A stretch of DNA of 64,000 nucleotides from Diorhabda sublineata. Its lineage: Eukaryota > Arthropoda > Insecta > Coleoptera > Chrysomelidae. The notes beneath the pieces are model-generated. The model was given only the letters and a program-made list of their open reading frames with translations. It made no database searches and was not told the DNA's origin. Below, one piece after another: positions 10,499-20,404 of the stretch (positions within the stretch are counted from its first letter, which is position 1; every line of letters starts with the position of its first letter). Position numbers and translations under genes: made by a program. The stretch is from contig NC_079482.1 in NCBI RefSeq assembly GCF_026230105.1, forward strand, positions 5,766,001 through 5,830,000, in the 5' to 3' direction.

Positions 10499-11641
10499 CA
10501 GGGTGTTCCGCGAAGAGTTGAAACGATCTGTACTGTTTGGTACACCCTATATATTAATACCTTTTTGAAATCTACGTGAAATTTCAGTATACTTTTGTCT
10601 ACGTACTTTCTTAATACATTTTTAATTATTAATTATTTATTAATTTTTTTGTGAAAAATTTGACCCTTGCAGACCTTTATAAATCATTTTTTTACGAAGA
10701 TACCCTTAAATATATGAAAATGGTTTCTCTTCGGTTGCCTTTAGCAAGGTCAGACGTATTTGAATCTATGTTGAAAAATTTTTCATTTTATACAGTGTGT
10801 ATAAAAAGTATTCAATGTTTAACTTCATAAATATCAAATTTTTTTAGACATGCAGGTGTAATCTAAATTTTATTTTGACCCGTTCATACAAGCACTACGA
10901 AATAAAAAAGTATTTTTCTTTATCTTGTCAAGGTCTGTAAAAAAAATCAAATCAAATTGTATTTACTAATCCTATTCCAACTTTTAGTCGTCTCCGAGGT
11001 ATTTGAGGTTTTAAATTATTATTGTATTTTTTATTTTTTTAAGTTTTAATTTTTTAAGTATACTTCTAGTAGGCTTTGTAATAAATGACACTTATTTAAC
11101 TGTCATTAGTTAATTGTTGAAACTTTCGAAAATCGTTAAAATGGCTCGTTCTCAATTTAATAACGAATAAATAAAATTTGATGTATATTTAGAAATAGAA
11201 AAGTGTACATGAATTTACCACATTTTTTACCCCTGATTGCATTAAAATAAAAAAACCGGGTGGTTTTGTTTAAAAAAATAAGGAAAGCTGAACTTTTAAC
11301 ACTTTTTATACACACCCCAAAAGCAACCATTTTCATATCTTTAAGGGTATCCTCGTAAAAAAATAATTTATAAATGTGTGGAACGATCAAATTTTTTATA
11401 AAAAAGTTAATTACTCAAAAATTATGTATTTTTGGAAAAAAGTTCTTGGACAAAAGTATAACTAAAATTTTGCGTAGACTTCAAAAATATGTTAATATAC
11501 AGGGTGTTCCATTTAAAATAACAAAGCCATCTTTGAAAATATTTTAGTTAAAAAGATCGTATCCGAAAACCCAAACGTAGAAATTTTCATGATTATATTT
11601 CACTGTATACAGATAGTTTCAACTCGTCGTGGGACACCCTG
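10499..11641. mobile_element. Large palindromic (foldback) element, CAGGGTGT...ACACCCTG
   Basis: The left end (cagggtgttccgcgaagagt, 10499) matches the reverse complement of the right end (about 11606-11641), including 'gagttgaaac.atctgta'. The arms continue inward: both carry a CACCCT(A/G)TATATTAA block, 'atacttttgtc', 'tttataaat.attttttacga', 'gatacccttaa.gatatgaaaatgg' and 'gtgtataaaaagt', so each arm is about 300-360 bp. The right terminal 142 bp (11500-11641) has its own CAGGGTGTTCC/GGGACACCCTG ends and looks like a complete small MITE. The left counterpart is reduced to about 50 bp. The interior is AT-rich with no coding signal. A transcript would fold into a long hairpin. Confidence 0.75.
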
Positions 11642-12801
11642 TGTTGTAGTATTCTAGAAATCTGACCAAAATTATTAACGAAAATGTACTTGTATGGCAT
11701 ATGAATGTACTCTATTATTAACCTGGTTTTATTTCTTATCAAGATGAAAGCGACAGAAATGTGACATTACCAAACAATGAATCGAGCAGTCAATTGCTAT
11801 ACACATAATGATGGTGCGTGTTTTAGAAGCATTTCATTCACTTAAGAAAATTAAACGCTCTAGCAAGCTCTGGCGTGTGAATATATTCTTAGGTGAAAAA
11901 TTTTATCTCAAACTATTTTAACTTATATTGTAAATTCAGTCCTCATATCAACTACCCTGTATATTTTTTGTTACTGTTATCCATTACATTTCAATTCGCG
12001 GTAGCCGCTATAAAACACGTGGGGAATGGAGAAAGAAAGCAAGTACAAATCTAATCTCTATCCGCCAGTGGGAATGAGCTCGTTTAAGGAAACCCTCCAT
12101 TCTCCATTTTGAATTCGTGTCGGTATAGGAGTAGAAAATTGTCGTGTTGTGTATGTACATTAGTGAACAAGACTCGTCAGCCCTTCACCATTACGAAATA
12201 AGAAATAAGAGAGGATTTTTTATTTAATGCTCTGGAGACTGATATAGAGGTTGGAGTGGTTTTTTCTTATAGTTTTTCATTATTGAGGGTCGTAAGCGCA
12301 ACGAGGATTAACGACCACTACAAAACGCAGTACGGTAGAAAAATTTCATACCTATTCTATGCATATTGGATTTTCTTGATGAATTTTGGAATATAAAGGA
12401 GTGGGCACATTACGCTATAAATATTTTATGAGAAGCAGAACCATACAAGACTTTTAAACTCACCCTATTTATTATTTAATAAAATTCACGTTTTAATAGA
12501 TGTTTATTAAGTTTTCTAATTTTATTTGTTCACTCAAATTCAAAATGGTATCAATGGTCAAAATTCATGACTTATTGATGTCGAGCGAATGTTTCTATTG
12601 TGTCATTACTTTCTTCAAATTTTTCACGATTGCTTGTATTTCTGGGTACTTCAGGTTGATAAAAGGACAGTCGAGAATACTTATTTGTATGCCAATGACT
12701 GAAAGTACTATTTCAGCCGCGGCGTACACAACATTTTTTAGACGACGCATAAGATCCAAAACTTTCAATTACACCGAGGAAAGAAAATAAATAATAGAGA
12801 A
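11642..12801. other. Unassigned; locally less AT-rich around 12000-12150
   Basis: No protein similarity. The stretch at 12000-12150 has more GC and CpG than its surroundings and is not obviously repetitive. It could be a host regulatory or untranslated segment, but nothing identifies it. A 96-codon open frame at 12500-12790 has no recognised relatives. Confidence 0.35.
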
Positions 12802-13178
12802 TTCTTCTTCTTCTTCTTCCTGCTGTGTATAGGCATCAATGCCTGTTTTTCTTCACGTCATTGCCTCTGCTCAGGCACCTGGGAGGTTGTCACTCCATCT
12901 CTTCCTAGGTCTTCCAAGGCTTCTTTGTCCTGCTGGTGATTTGTCCCTTGATATTTTCACAATTCGTTCTTCCGTCATGCGGTCAATGTGCTCATTCCAT
13001 TTTATCTTTCTATCCAGTACCCAGTCATTGATATTATCTATCCCGCATGTTCGTCTTATGTTTTCATTCCTTTCTCTATCTATTAGTGTTCTTCCCGCTA
13101 TTCTTCGAACTATTTTCATTTCTGTAGTCTCCAATATTCGTTTCGTTTTAGAGGTCTCAGGTCGGGTCTCTGCTGCAA
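12802..13178 (-). mobile_element. LINE 3' end with C-terminal reverse transcriptase tail and (GAA)6 tail
   Basis: The minus strand reads ETTEMKIVRRIAGRTLIDRE, RNENIRRTCGIDNINDWV, DRKIKWNEHIDRMTEERIVK and RSLGRPRKRWSDNL, the conserved tail of RTE/Jockey-like insect polyproteins ('ETTEMK.LRRI.G.T..DR.R...IR..C...W...R...WN.HI.RM...R.GRPRKRW'). The frame is open over 87 codons, then reaches a stop about 50 bp before a (GAA)6 tract at 12819-12802, which looks like the element's 3' simple-repeat tail. This fits a 5'-truncated insertion made by target-primed reverse transcription. Confidence 0.8.
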
Positions 13179-13601
13179 TAGAGAATTATAAACATTTTAT
13201 TTATTGAAAAATATAATGTACTTAATGATTTTTGCTATATCAATATTAATTTATTAATTATTTGCAAAAAGTAATGTTGATTGTACCTCCAGGACAATTA
13301 TTAATATTTATTGGATTGGATGCAGATGGAATATGTATTCATCTACTAAATTTTGATGGAATCTCTGTATATATTTTGTGATTTCTATACAATTTGTAGA
13401 TGTGCTTGTGTCTTCGATAGAATTTGTTGATTGATTCGTATTTGTGGTGGAAGAAAGTATTCTATTATCAATTTCAATCTTGTTTGTTATTGAGTCATCT
13501 ATGTAAGCTTTAAAGTTATGCAAAATCATCGAAGTGAAACTGTTAACTGTCAACATTGAAGTGGCTAGAGTCACATTTAAGGAAATTAAAGTTGTCTACT
13601 C
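13179..13601. other. No recognisable feature
   Basis: An 88-codon minus-strand frame (13308-13574) is threonine/asparagine-rich and low complexity. I do not regard it as a gene. Confidence 0.4.
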
Positions 13602-13733
13602 CAGAGCGTCCCGAAAGTGTTTTGCAGTACGGAACTGTCACTTTCACTACATGGAACACTCAAAACGCAACTTTCGGTGTATAAATGAATACAGAACGAA
13701 CAACTTTTCCGACAAAAGTTTTGAGACGCTTTG
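13602..13733. repeat. Small inverted-repeat element (possible MITE)
   Basis: The left end cagagcgtcccgaaag and the reverse complement of the right end (caaagcgtctcaaaac) share 12 of 16 bases. The 132-bp interval is less AT-rich than its flanks. No target-site duplication is seen, so the call is tentative. Confidence 0.3.
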
Positions 13734-13920
13734 AGTTTTTTCGAACAATTATCGTCATGACTATGGAAAACCTAAAAACATTATATATTTAGAATTTTTT
13801 CAAGAATTACTACATCTACTGATGAAAACCGTATAAAAATATATTTTATAGTTTTTGAGCTTATCACAAACAGTCAGGCACAAGGGGCATTGTTTTATAA
13901 AGCTTCATATACATCTGAAT

Positions 13921-14896
13921 AACACATCACTCAATAAGTGTATGACTCACTAAAAAATTTTCCAAAATCCGATTGTATCCATCAATGTAATCTTCTTCGA
14001 GAACATTACAATCATTACAACACTTCTCTAACTTCTCGATACAGTTCTTGACTTTTGCCTCCAAATAAGCCTCCGATTTCAGCAATTACTTCTTCATTTG
14101 AGTTGAAGTTCTTATCGGCGAGCATTTTTTTGAGATCAGCCATTAGCCAGTAGTTACTGCGGCCCAGATCTGGACTATATGGTGGATGAAGAAGCAAGTC
14201 GAAGTTTAATTCGTTCAATTTCACCATAGTTGCCATCAACTTGTGAATCGATGCATTATCTTGGTGAAACAGTGGTTTTTTCTTCGACATATGAGGACGT
14301 TTTTTCTTGATTTTTGCATTCAAACAATGCAAGAACTCTATGTAGTATTCACTAGTGATTGTCTGAAGCCATAACCTTCCCAGCTGACTGTTGTGCTATT
14401 GGATGCTTCAGACGTGGCTCACCGGCTGCAGTCCACTCAGATGATGATCGTTTTGATTCCGTGAGTGAAGTGAAGTGATCGATCCATGTTTCATACCATT
14501 TTCACTTATCGACGCAAAAAATCTGATTTATTACGTGTAAACAAGGCCAAACACTGTTCGGAATCTCTGTACGACCACGTTTTCAATAAACAATAACAAA
14601 TGGTTCTCTTCGATGGAGCAGAGTCCAGCTAACACTTTTGAAATCATTGCTGAGCTTGTACAGTATTTTTTTCATCAAGAATGATAAATAAACACATGAC
14701 ATTGTTTTAAATTCATTGTTTTGAAAATAACAAAAGTGGCTTAACTTAAATGGCTATCACTTTTTTCTGACTAATCGAAATATCATGAAATTTTTCACAT
14801 AGTCTTTTGAAAGTTGGTACTTCATAAACGTCATATGAATTCGACAATGGCAAAGCCATCTGTGTGTTAGTCACATGACTTATTGAGTGATGTAAT
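13921..14896 (-). mobile_element. Mariner element with both TIRs, internally deleted
   Basis: The motif acatcactcaataagt at 13924-13939 has an exact inverted copy at 14878-14893, and similarity continues inward (tg.atgactcac / tcatgtgactaac). The roughly 975-bp length is shorter than a standard 1.3-kb mariner. The N-terminal helix-turn-helix part of the transposase is missing, whereas the catalytic part is present on the minus strand (separate entry). Confidence 0.85.
14015..14520 (-). pseudogene. Mariner transposase, catalytic half, inactivated
   Basis: Read from about 14520 downward: WYETWIDHFTSLTESKRSSS (first catalytic region, where relatives have DETW), TAAGEPRLKHPIAQQSAGK, then a gap or shift, then an open 105-codon frame with KKRPHMSKKKPLFHQDNASI and HPPYSPDLGRSNYWLMADLK. 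The spacing between D of QDNA and the last position is exactly 34, as in DD34D mariners, but that last residue is N instead of D. The 'VFWDA.GI.FIDYL' stretch is deleted. Loss of a catalytic aspartate, the deletion and stops all mark it as dead. Confidence 0.85.
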
Positions 14897-15359
14897 ACTA
14901 TGGCGAACAAAAAACAAACCAACCAAGGAATCGTAGGTCACATCATTTGGTTTAGAAACATGTATGTTGTTGCCATGTTTTTTTTTGAGACTGTGGCTGT
15001 CAGTAAAGTTGAAAGATTTCATTTCTGTTAATAAAATGAAGTGTCGAACTGTACATGGATATAACAAAAACTTTTCAAGGATTACTCTATTTTAAAATTA
15101 AAATAGATCCAAAATTAACCACCCCAGTTCCTAGGTTTTCTCAAATCTTCAAATACTCCCTTAAAATGATACTATTGAATATACTATTAATTGTTTCTAC
15201 ATGCTTAATAAGCACAGATTCACTCTTGAGAAATTGGTTTTCCAATTGTTGTAGATGTTTGCCTTCCCTCAACAACTCTATTACTATAATAATCATTCCG
15301 AGGTAATTTTATTCTCTCCAATCCATTCTGTACAAAATAGTGAACTCAGGCTCTCTACG
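14897..15359. other. No recognisable feature
   Basis: AT-rich. An 83-codon frame (15055-15306) has no family resemblance. Confidence 0.4.
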
Positions 15360-15960
15360 AAAAATATTTGTTTTTAATCTGCAAACTCGTCCAAATCACT
15401 GTTTCGATTACCTTTCTATTCGTTGTTTTGGGGCTGTTCAATATGTAGTTAGGTTAGGTTAGGTTACAAAATACTCATGAGTTCCTAAACTGAGACTCTG
15501 CAACAAAAATCTCACGAATTTTTTGATCCGGCTGTATCTGTAAAATTAGTTTTTCGATTACCTTTCTGTTAATTTTTCGGCATAATCCTTAGGATTGTCA
15601 TGAGTTCAACATGTAGTAAACATGTGTTCAAGCAATACTTTTCTACTGTTGTCCATTTTGCAAAAGGAATTAGTTACAAGAACCTAAACTGAGACTTTCC
15701 AGAAATCATCTGACCGCCGTTTTCTTTTGATTAGTCTAAATATGCAATCCTATCCGAATCATTGTTTTGATTGTTGTATATGCCTTTCAAAAGTTAAATA
15801 TGTAGTATACATGTGATACAGCCATATTCTGCTGTTGACCATTTCGCAAAAACACTTATAAGATCTGTCCGTAATTTTTTTATCCGGTTGAATCTGCAAT
15901 ATCGTCAAAATTAGTGTTTCGATTGCCTTTCTCTTCTTTTCTGCAGTTACGAATTTTAAT
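15360..15960. repeat. Four diverged tandem copies of a roughly 150-210 bp unit
   Basis: A core similar to 'aatctgcaa..cgtccaaatca.tgtttcgattacctttct' recurs at about 15378-15417, 15530-15568, 15740-15788 and 15890-15933. Between cores, other blocks also repeat: 'cctaaactgagact' (15484 and 15684), 'catgagtt', 'atgtagta.acatgtg' (15611 and 15801), 'tactgttg.ccattt.gcaaaa' (15646 and 15832) and 'ttttttgatccggctg / ttttttatccggttg'. This looks like an old satellite-like array or an ancient short tandem duplication. Confidence 0.65.
15449..15466 (+). repeat. Short TTAGG tract (3.6 units)
   Basis: ttaggttaggttaggtta is the arthropod telomeric motif TTAGG in tandem, located inside the diverged repeat region. 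With so few units it is an interstitial tract or a chance microsatellite, not a chromosome end. Confidence 0.85.
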
Positions 15961-16180
15961 CCACTAATCCCATTTATTCAGTATAAAAATATTATTTTAA
16001 CTAAACAATTCGATTTCCTTAGAACAACGAATTTCTGAGAAACAAACTTATTGTTCATCTCACAGCTTGCTTATATGAAATTTTTATGTTTCAATCAAAC
16101 TTTTTACTAGTAAACATCACCCGTTATACCTGTTCGAAGGAAGGTATAAAATAAAAAGTGAACATCTCGCTTCGGTTAAG
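15961..16180. other. No recognisable feature
   Basis: AT-rich spacer between the tandem repeats and the CpG-dense hairpin. Confidence 0.4.
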
Positions 16181-16260
16181 CCCTGCAGGTAATTTAGCGC
16201 GAAGCGTCGCGACGTCGACATTTAGAACTAAATGTCCCCTGCAGATGTCAATTCAGGGTT
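16181..16260. other. CpG-dense patch with a perfect hairpin
   Basis: Seven CpG dinucleotides occur in 23 bases (about 16197-16219) in otherwise AT-rich DNA. Next to them is gacattta-gaac-taaatgtc (16217-16236), an 8-bp perfect stem with a 4-base loop, flanked on both sides by CCTGCAG-containing sequence. It may be the remains of a structured repeat end or a regulatory site. The function is not known. Confidence 0.4.
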
Positions 16261-17587
16261 GAAGACGGCCAATAAAACTTTATTACCAATTGTGGTTTGA
16301 TACATATAAACAAAATTAATCACACCATGAAATATAAATTGGAAGATCCTTATTCTTATCTCAGTTTTGTTGATGAAGAATAAAAAAGTATTTCTAAAAC
16401 TAGGCTTGATAAAATATTTTTATTATTATTTTTATTCTGGCCAACCTTCATCTAAATAAACAATCATTAATACCAGTGACATTAATAAAAACCAATGACA
16501 TTTGTTTGAAATGAAGCTTCCCAAATTGGGAATAGACTATCAGCTAGAGATTTATAATAAAAACTAATTGTTAATTAAAGTAATAACAAGATACATAAAT
16601 AGGTTTATACTGTTAAAGAGAATATAATAAACGTCTTAATTAACTAATTTAAGATTCATTAAACAATATAATGACAGATACATAATTAAAGTAAATAAAG
16701 TTAGTAGACTTGAAAAGAAAATACAACGGAACAGATTCCGAAAATATTTCAAACTTTCACCGTGGGAAGATGTTGTTACTCAAAATTAAGTATACAAGTT
16801 GTATTTAAACTTTCGTTGTACCAAAACATTTTGTAGTGTAGTTAAAATATTACGTAAACTCATTACTACTGTCTGTGAAGAACTTTTTTAAACTTTATGA
16901 TTAATTAGAAACTCATCCCTATACAAAACTTGAGTCACCATCTAGTGAGGCACTTATATCGCATGCAATATACCAATAAAGTTGCAAGGAATCGGATTTC
17001 GACGAAATATGTACGAACGCGTCGCTTACGAATTTAAAAATATCGTTACGACTGATTTACGAGGCGACAGACACATTCGAATGACATGCAAATGCACAAC
17101 AAGACCTTCGACTAGATATGATCACTAAGCAATAACTCAAGACTGACTCTAATGGTTCTTTGCAACACTCGCTTTCAATCCCACACGGAATCTCGTCTTG
17201 TAGTATTGATCCCATTGGCAGGTTGGAGAGAGAGAAAATTGTTTTTGCAAATTAAGAGCTCGGGTAGTCGTTAAAGACGAGACGCCTTTGGATGATTGAC
17301 ATTTTATTTATTTTATTGCAATTTGAATTATTCAACGTTCAAAAGCTTTAGAATCAATATAAACACAAAAATTTTTGTCAATTTGATGAATATTTTTTAG
17401 AATTGTATTATATTCCTTCCTCTTTCGCCCTCAACAAACTATAAGATGATTAGATAATTATTCTAGATTTATTAACTAAACTTCGGTTTTTTAGGTAGTG
17501 GGATGGTGTACTTATATCTTTTTCTCCCTTATTATTCACAAAATTATAAATAAAACTATATATACTATGTTTAAATTGCTCAAGAAG
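16261..17587. other. Unassigned; 16960-17300 is CpG-containing and apparently unique
   Basis: Most is AT-rich. From about 16960 to 17300 the sequence is more balanced, includes many CpG dinucleotides (for example gaacgcgtcgcttacga) and an octamer-like ATGCAAAT at about 17085, and shows no transposon similarity. It is a candidate for conserved host non-coding DNA. Only comparative data could show this. Confidence 0.3.
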
Positions 17588-17715
17588 TTCGTAGGAATGT
17601 CAAAGCAATATTTAGAAAAGAGAATAAATGGTCATAAATATACTAAATATGCCTTACACAAACACGAACAAAATGAAAATTTGATTTTAAAAATACAAAC
17701 AAAAACTCAAGATTA
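17588..17715 (+). pseudogene. Probable Penelope-like element fragment (GIY-YIG-type endonuclease piece)
   Basis: The open frame contains FVGMSKQYLEKRINGHKY, then ALHKHEQNENLILKIQ. Insect Penelope-like retroelements carry a C-terminal GIY-YIG nuclease reading '(Y/F)VG.T.QYLK.RI..HKY......ALH.H......F....TKIL', and the arginine of the 'R' helix and the following HKY fit. The preceding GIY part is missing and the frame ends at 17716. It is short, so assignment is tentative. Confidence 0.45.
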
Positions 17716-18247
17716 AAATTACCAAATGCCAACAATTAAAGAAATGAATCACATGGAAAAATTATCTGTTATTAATAAACAAAATATGAAAAGCTTAAAG
17801 GGAACAGAAGTATTTTGTTCCACAGTATAACCCAAGAACAAACCAATGACTCTGAGGTCGCTGCATATTTATTCATTCATACTTTATTGATTAAATTAAT
17901 TTACAATTTACCGAATGTCGTATTCAAAATTTTTTATTCCCATTGTGGAATAAAACAGTTTTTAGACTGTATTTCGAAGAAACAAAGTAAAAACGCCATT
18001 TTATCATGATGTATGACCCAATAGTTTTGACACAAAACATTTTTATAAGCCATAATCAAAGGTTTAGTAACTAAAAAAGTTAACTTTAACTGAATGGAGA
18101 GGCCCGTGCTCCGAGATAAAAGTGGCTAAAACTCTTCAATTTGACGAACCTGAGGTTAATGTTGAGTCGTCTCCAAAGTGATGTCGACCTACAAAATCAA
18201 CTAATTCAGCGAGGCAATTTTTATTATTATATGGTGATCTATAACTT
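17716..18247. other. No recognisable feature
   Basis: AT-rich DNA between the Penelope-like scrap and the mariner. It holds a 64-codon frame without similarity. Confidence 0.4.
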
Positions 18248-19464
18248 AATTCGTGCGGTTTTTGATTCAAAATTTCAACGTTCATTTAAGAACATGTACA
18301 ATAGTATCATTCAAAGTATTGCCCATCTGAAACTATGACCTTTTCCCATCTTTCTGGCAATTTGTGGATCCCATCCCAAAAGAACTGCGCTGACTTGACA
18401 GCCAAGAATGAATCAAGCCAATTTTTGATATCTTGCTCTGACACCCTTACTGAAGTAAGAGCATTCTGCATCGACCGGAACAAATGGTAGTCATAAGCGG
18501 CAAGGTCTAGGCTATAAGCCGGGTGAGGTAAAACTTCCCATCCACTGTTTTCCAAATAGTTCTTAACCGGAATAGCAACGTGGGACCGAGCGTTGTCATG
18601 ATGGAAAATTATTGCCTCGTGTCTGGTCGCATATTCAGGGCGTTTTTCGGCTAATGTTCTCTTCAAACGAATTAATTGTGTTCGGTAGCCGTTCTCCATT
18701 GATGGTTTTACCCGGATTTAGCAGCTCATAATACAGCACACCCTTCTGATCCCACCAAATAGAGAGCATTAGCATCGCGCCATGGATATTTGGCTTTGCC
18801 GTTGAATTGGCTGGTTGACCAGATTTCACATATGATTTTTTGCGCTTGGGGTTGTTGCAATGGATCCATTTTTCATCACCAGCAACAATCCGATGTAAAA
18901 ATGACTGCCTTCTGTAGCGTTCCAGCAGCATTTCGGACATCTCTCGGCTTGAGTTCATGTGGAACCCAATTTCCTTGCTTTTGAATGTATCCTGTTGCTT
19001 TTAAACATTTCGAAATTGCTGCTTGAGTGACACCCAAAGATTCTGCAAGTTCTTCTTGTGTTTGGCAACAATTTTCATCGAGTAATGCTTCCAGCTCTTT
19101 ATCTTCAAACTTTTTTGGCTGCCCAGGACGTTCATCGTCTTCCATGCCAAAATCACCACTTTTTAATCGTGAAAACCACTTTTGGCACATTCGCTCAGCT
19201 AGAGCATGTTTACCATAAACTTCCACCAAAATACGATGATATTCGGCAGCAATTTTCTTCATATTAAAGTAATGAAGAAGAATTCACCGCAAAACACTTT
19301 TTCGGGAACAAAGTTCGACATATTTGAGTAAAAAAAATTATTGTTGTTAACACTTCAAATGAATGACATATACTGAAAAGACGTACAATAACAGTAGCTT
19401 TTCAACGCAGGAAAGATGTAATATTATCAAAGTTATGCCATCTCTTATCAAACCGCACGAATTA
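18248..19464 (-). mobile_element. Nearly full-length mariner element with TIRs
   Basis: attcgtgcggttt at the left end (from about 18249) is matched by aaaccgcacgaat at 19450-19462, with TA dinucleotides directly outside both. The length of about 1.22 kb is close to the 1.28 kb of a complete mariner. The transposase relic (separate entry) fills most of it on the minus strand. Closest in style to the mauritiana group (Mos1-like motifs), by motif comparison from memory. Confidence 0.9.
18307..19321 (-). pseudogene. Mariner transposase, nearly complete, DD34D triad retained
   Basis: Starts MSNFVPEK at 19321 and ends SDGQYFE plus stop at 18307, the usual mariner C-terminus. The N-terminal helix-turn-helix region (AAEYHRILVEVYGKHAL, CQKWFSRLKSGDF), the linker QKQGNWVPHELKPRDV, the first catalytic D in VAGDEKWIH, the second in FHHDNARSH and the third in LDLAAYDYHLF are all present. 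The last two are separated by 34 residues, as the family requires. Breaks: a frameshift plus TGA about 10-15 codons after the start, one frameshift near the HELKPRDV linker (about 18930-18960), and one near 18680. Total length of about 338 codons matches the usual 345. It is the least degraded transposase in the window, so it is probably the most recent mariner insertion. Confidence 0.9.
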
Positions 19465-20239
19465 TAGAACCAACTACACCCATATAAGAATATCCCTCGT
19501 GGCGAAATTACACACCAAACCACATTTTGGTCAGCGAATTTTGCTTTTTTTTATATTTGACATTGTTACAGCACTCGTCTATATTGTCTGTAAGAAATCA
19601 AAACAATGATTCTCTCATTCGCAGAACAGTATCTTGGTACCTGTATTAATTAGTTTGGGGTATATTTAGGACATTTTGACTCCTTGAAGTACGGTATTCA
19701 CGCGCTAACGTTCTCACGTAAACTCCGACTCTGTTTTTTCTTGAAGAGGTAAATTTTACGAATTACGTACTAGAAATATATTCAACTTTCATTGTGATCT
19801 AATCATCGGAGTAAATTGGATAAAGAAAATCTTTTTATCTTGGTTCGCAATAGTAAATTCGAAATAACGAATGAACCTTTTTTTTGTATTAATAATATAT
19901 TTCGAAGCTTCACACATTGTTGAACCCACCTAAAAACTTAAGTACCTTCTACTTATTAATTTGATTATGAAACTACTTTGGCGATAAGATCCAATAGCGT
20001 CGTTACCAATGCTCAATACTTATACTTAAACTATTCATACGTGATAATAAGGTTCGTCAAAGAATTTTGAAAAGTTTACTTCTCATTTTGTAACCTTTGC
20101 GAATGATTTCTGGACGATCATTTCGCTACAATGTCATGAGATGAATTGAATGGACTGATTTGCGGAAGGGAAGAATCCCTTTGCTCCGTACCAGATTTAT
20201 TCATAAATTAATCTGAGAGAATTACGTCACGGTATCAAA
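19465..20239. other. No recognisable feature
   Basis: AT-rich sequence without repeats or coding similarity that I can see. Confidence 0.4.
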
Positions 20240-20404
20240 ATGGTTGGTCTTGAGCAACGAGTACTGATTAAATATTTGCGTTTAAAAGGCGCAACATTGA
20301 TTTCAAGTAGCTTCAACTTAGAGAATAGCCAAATTAGAAGAATAGAAGGAAGTTTGTGTAAATTTGTGAGATTCATAAAATTAATTCGATTTGTCACCAA
20401 ATGA
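20240..20404 (+). pseudogene. Possible mariner/Tc1 transposase N-terminal scrap
   Basis: An ATG at 20240 opens MVGLEQRVLIKYLRLKG, which resembles the first residues of some mariner-like transposases (an 'E.R..IKYL..KG' helix). The rest of the short frame does not match. No TIR is visible. Confidence 0.3.

Noticed and set aside
10148..11960. Possible outer inverted pair (atatatggggtgtttc / accctgtatattttttg) enclosing the palindromic element
   Set aside because: Similarity covers only about 10 bases, with no inward extension or target duplication.
15449..15466. TTAGG tract as a chromosome end
   Set aside because: Under four units and embedded in continuous sequence on both sides.
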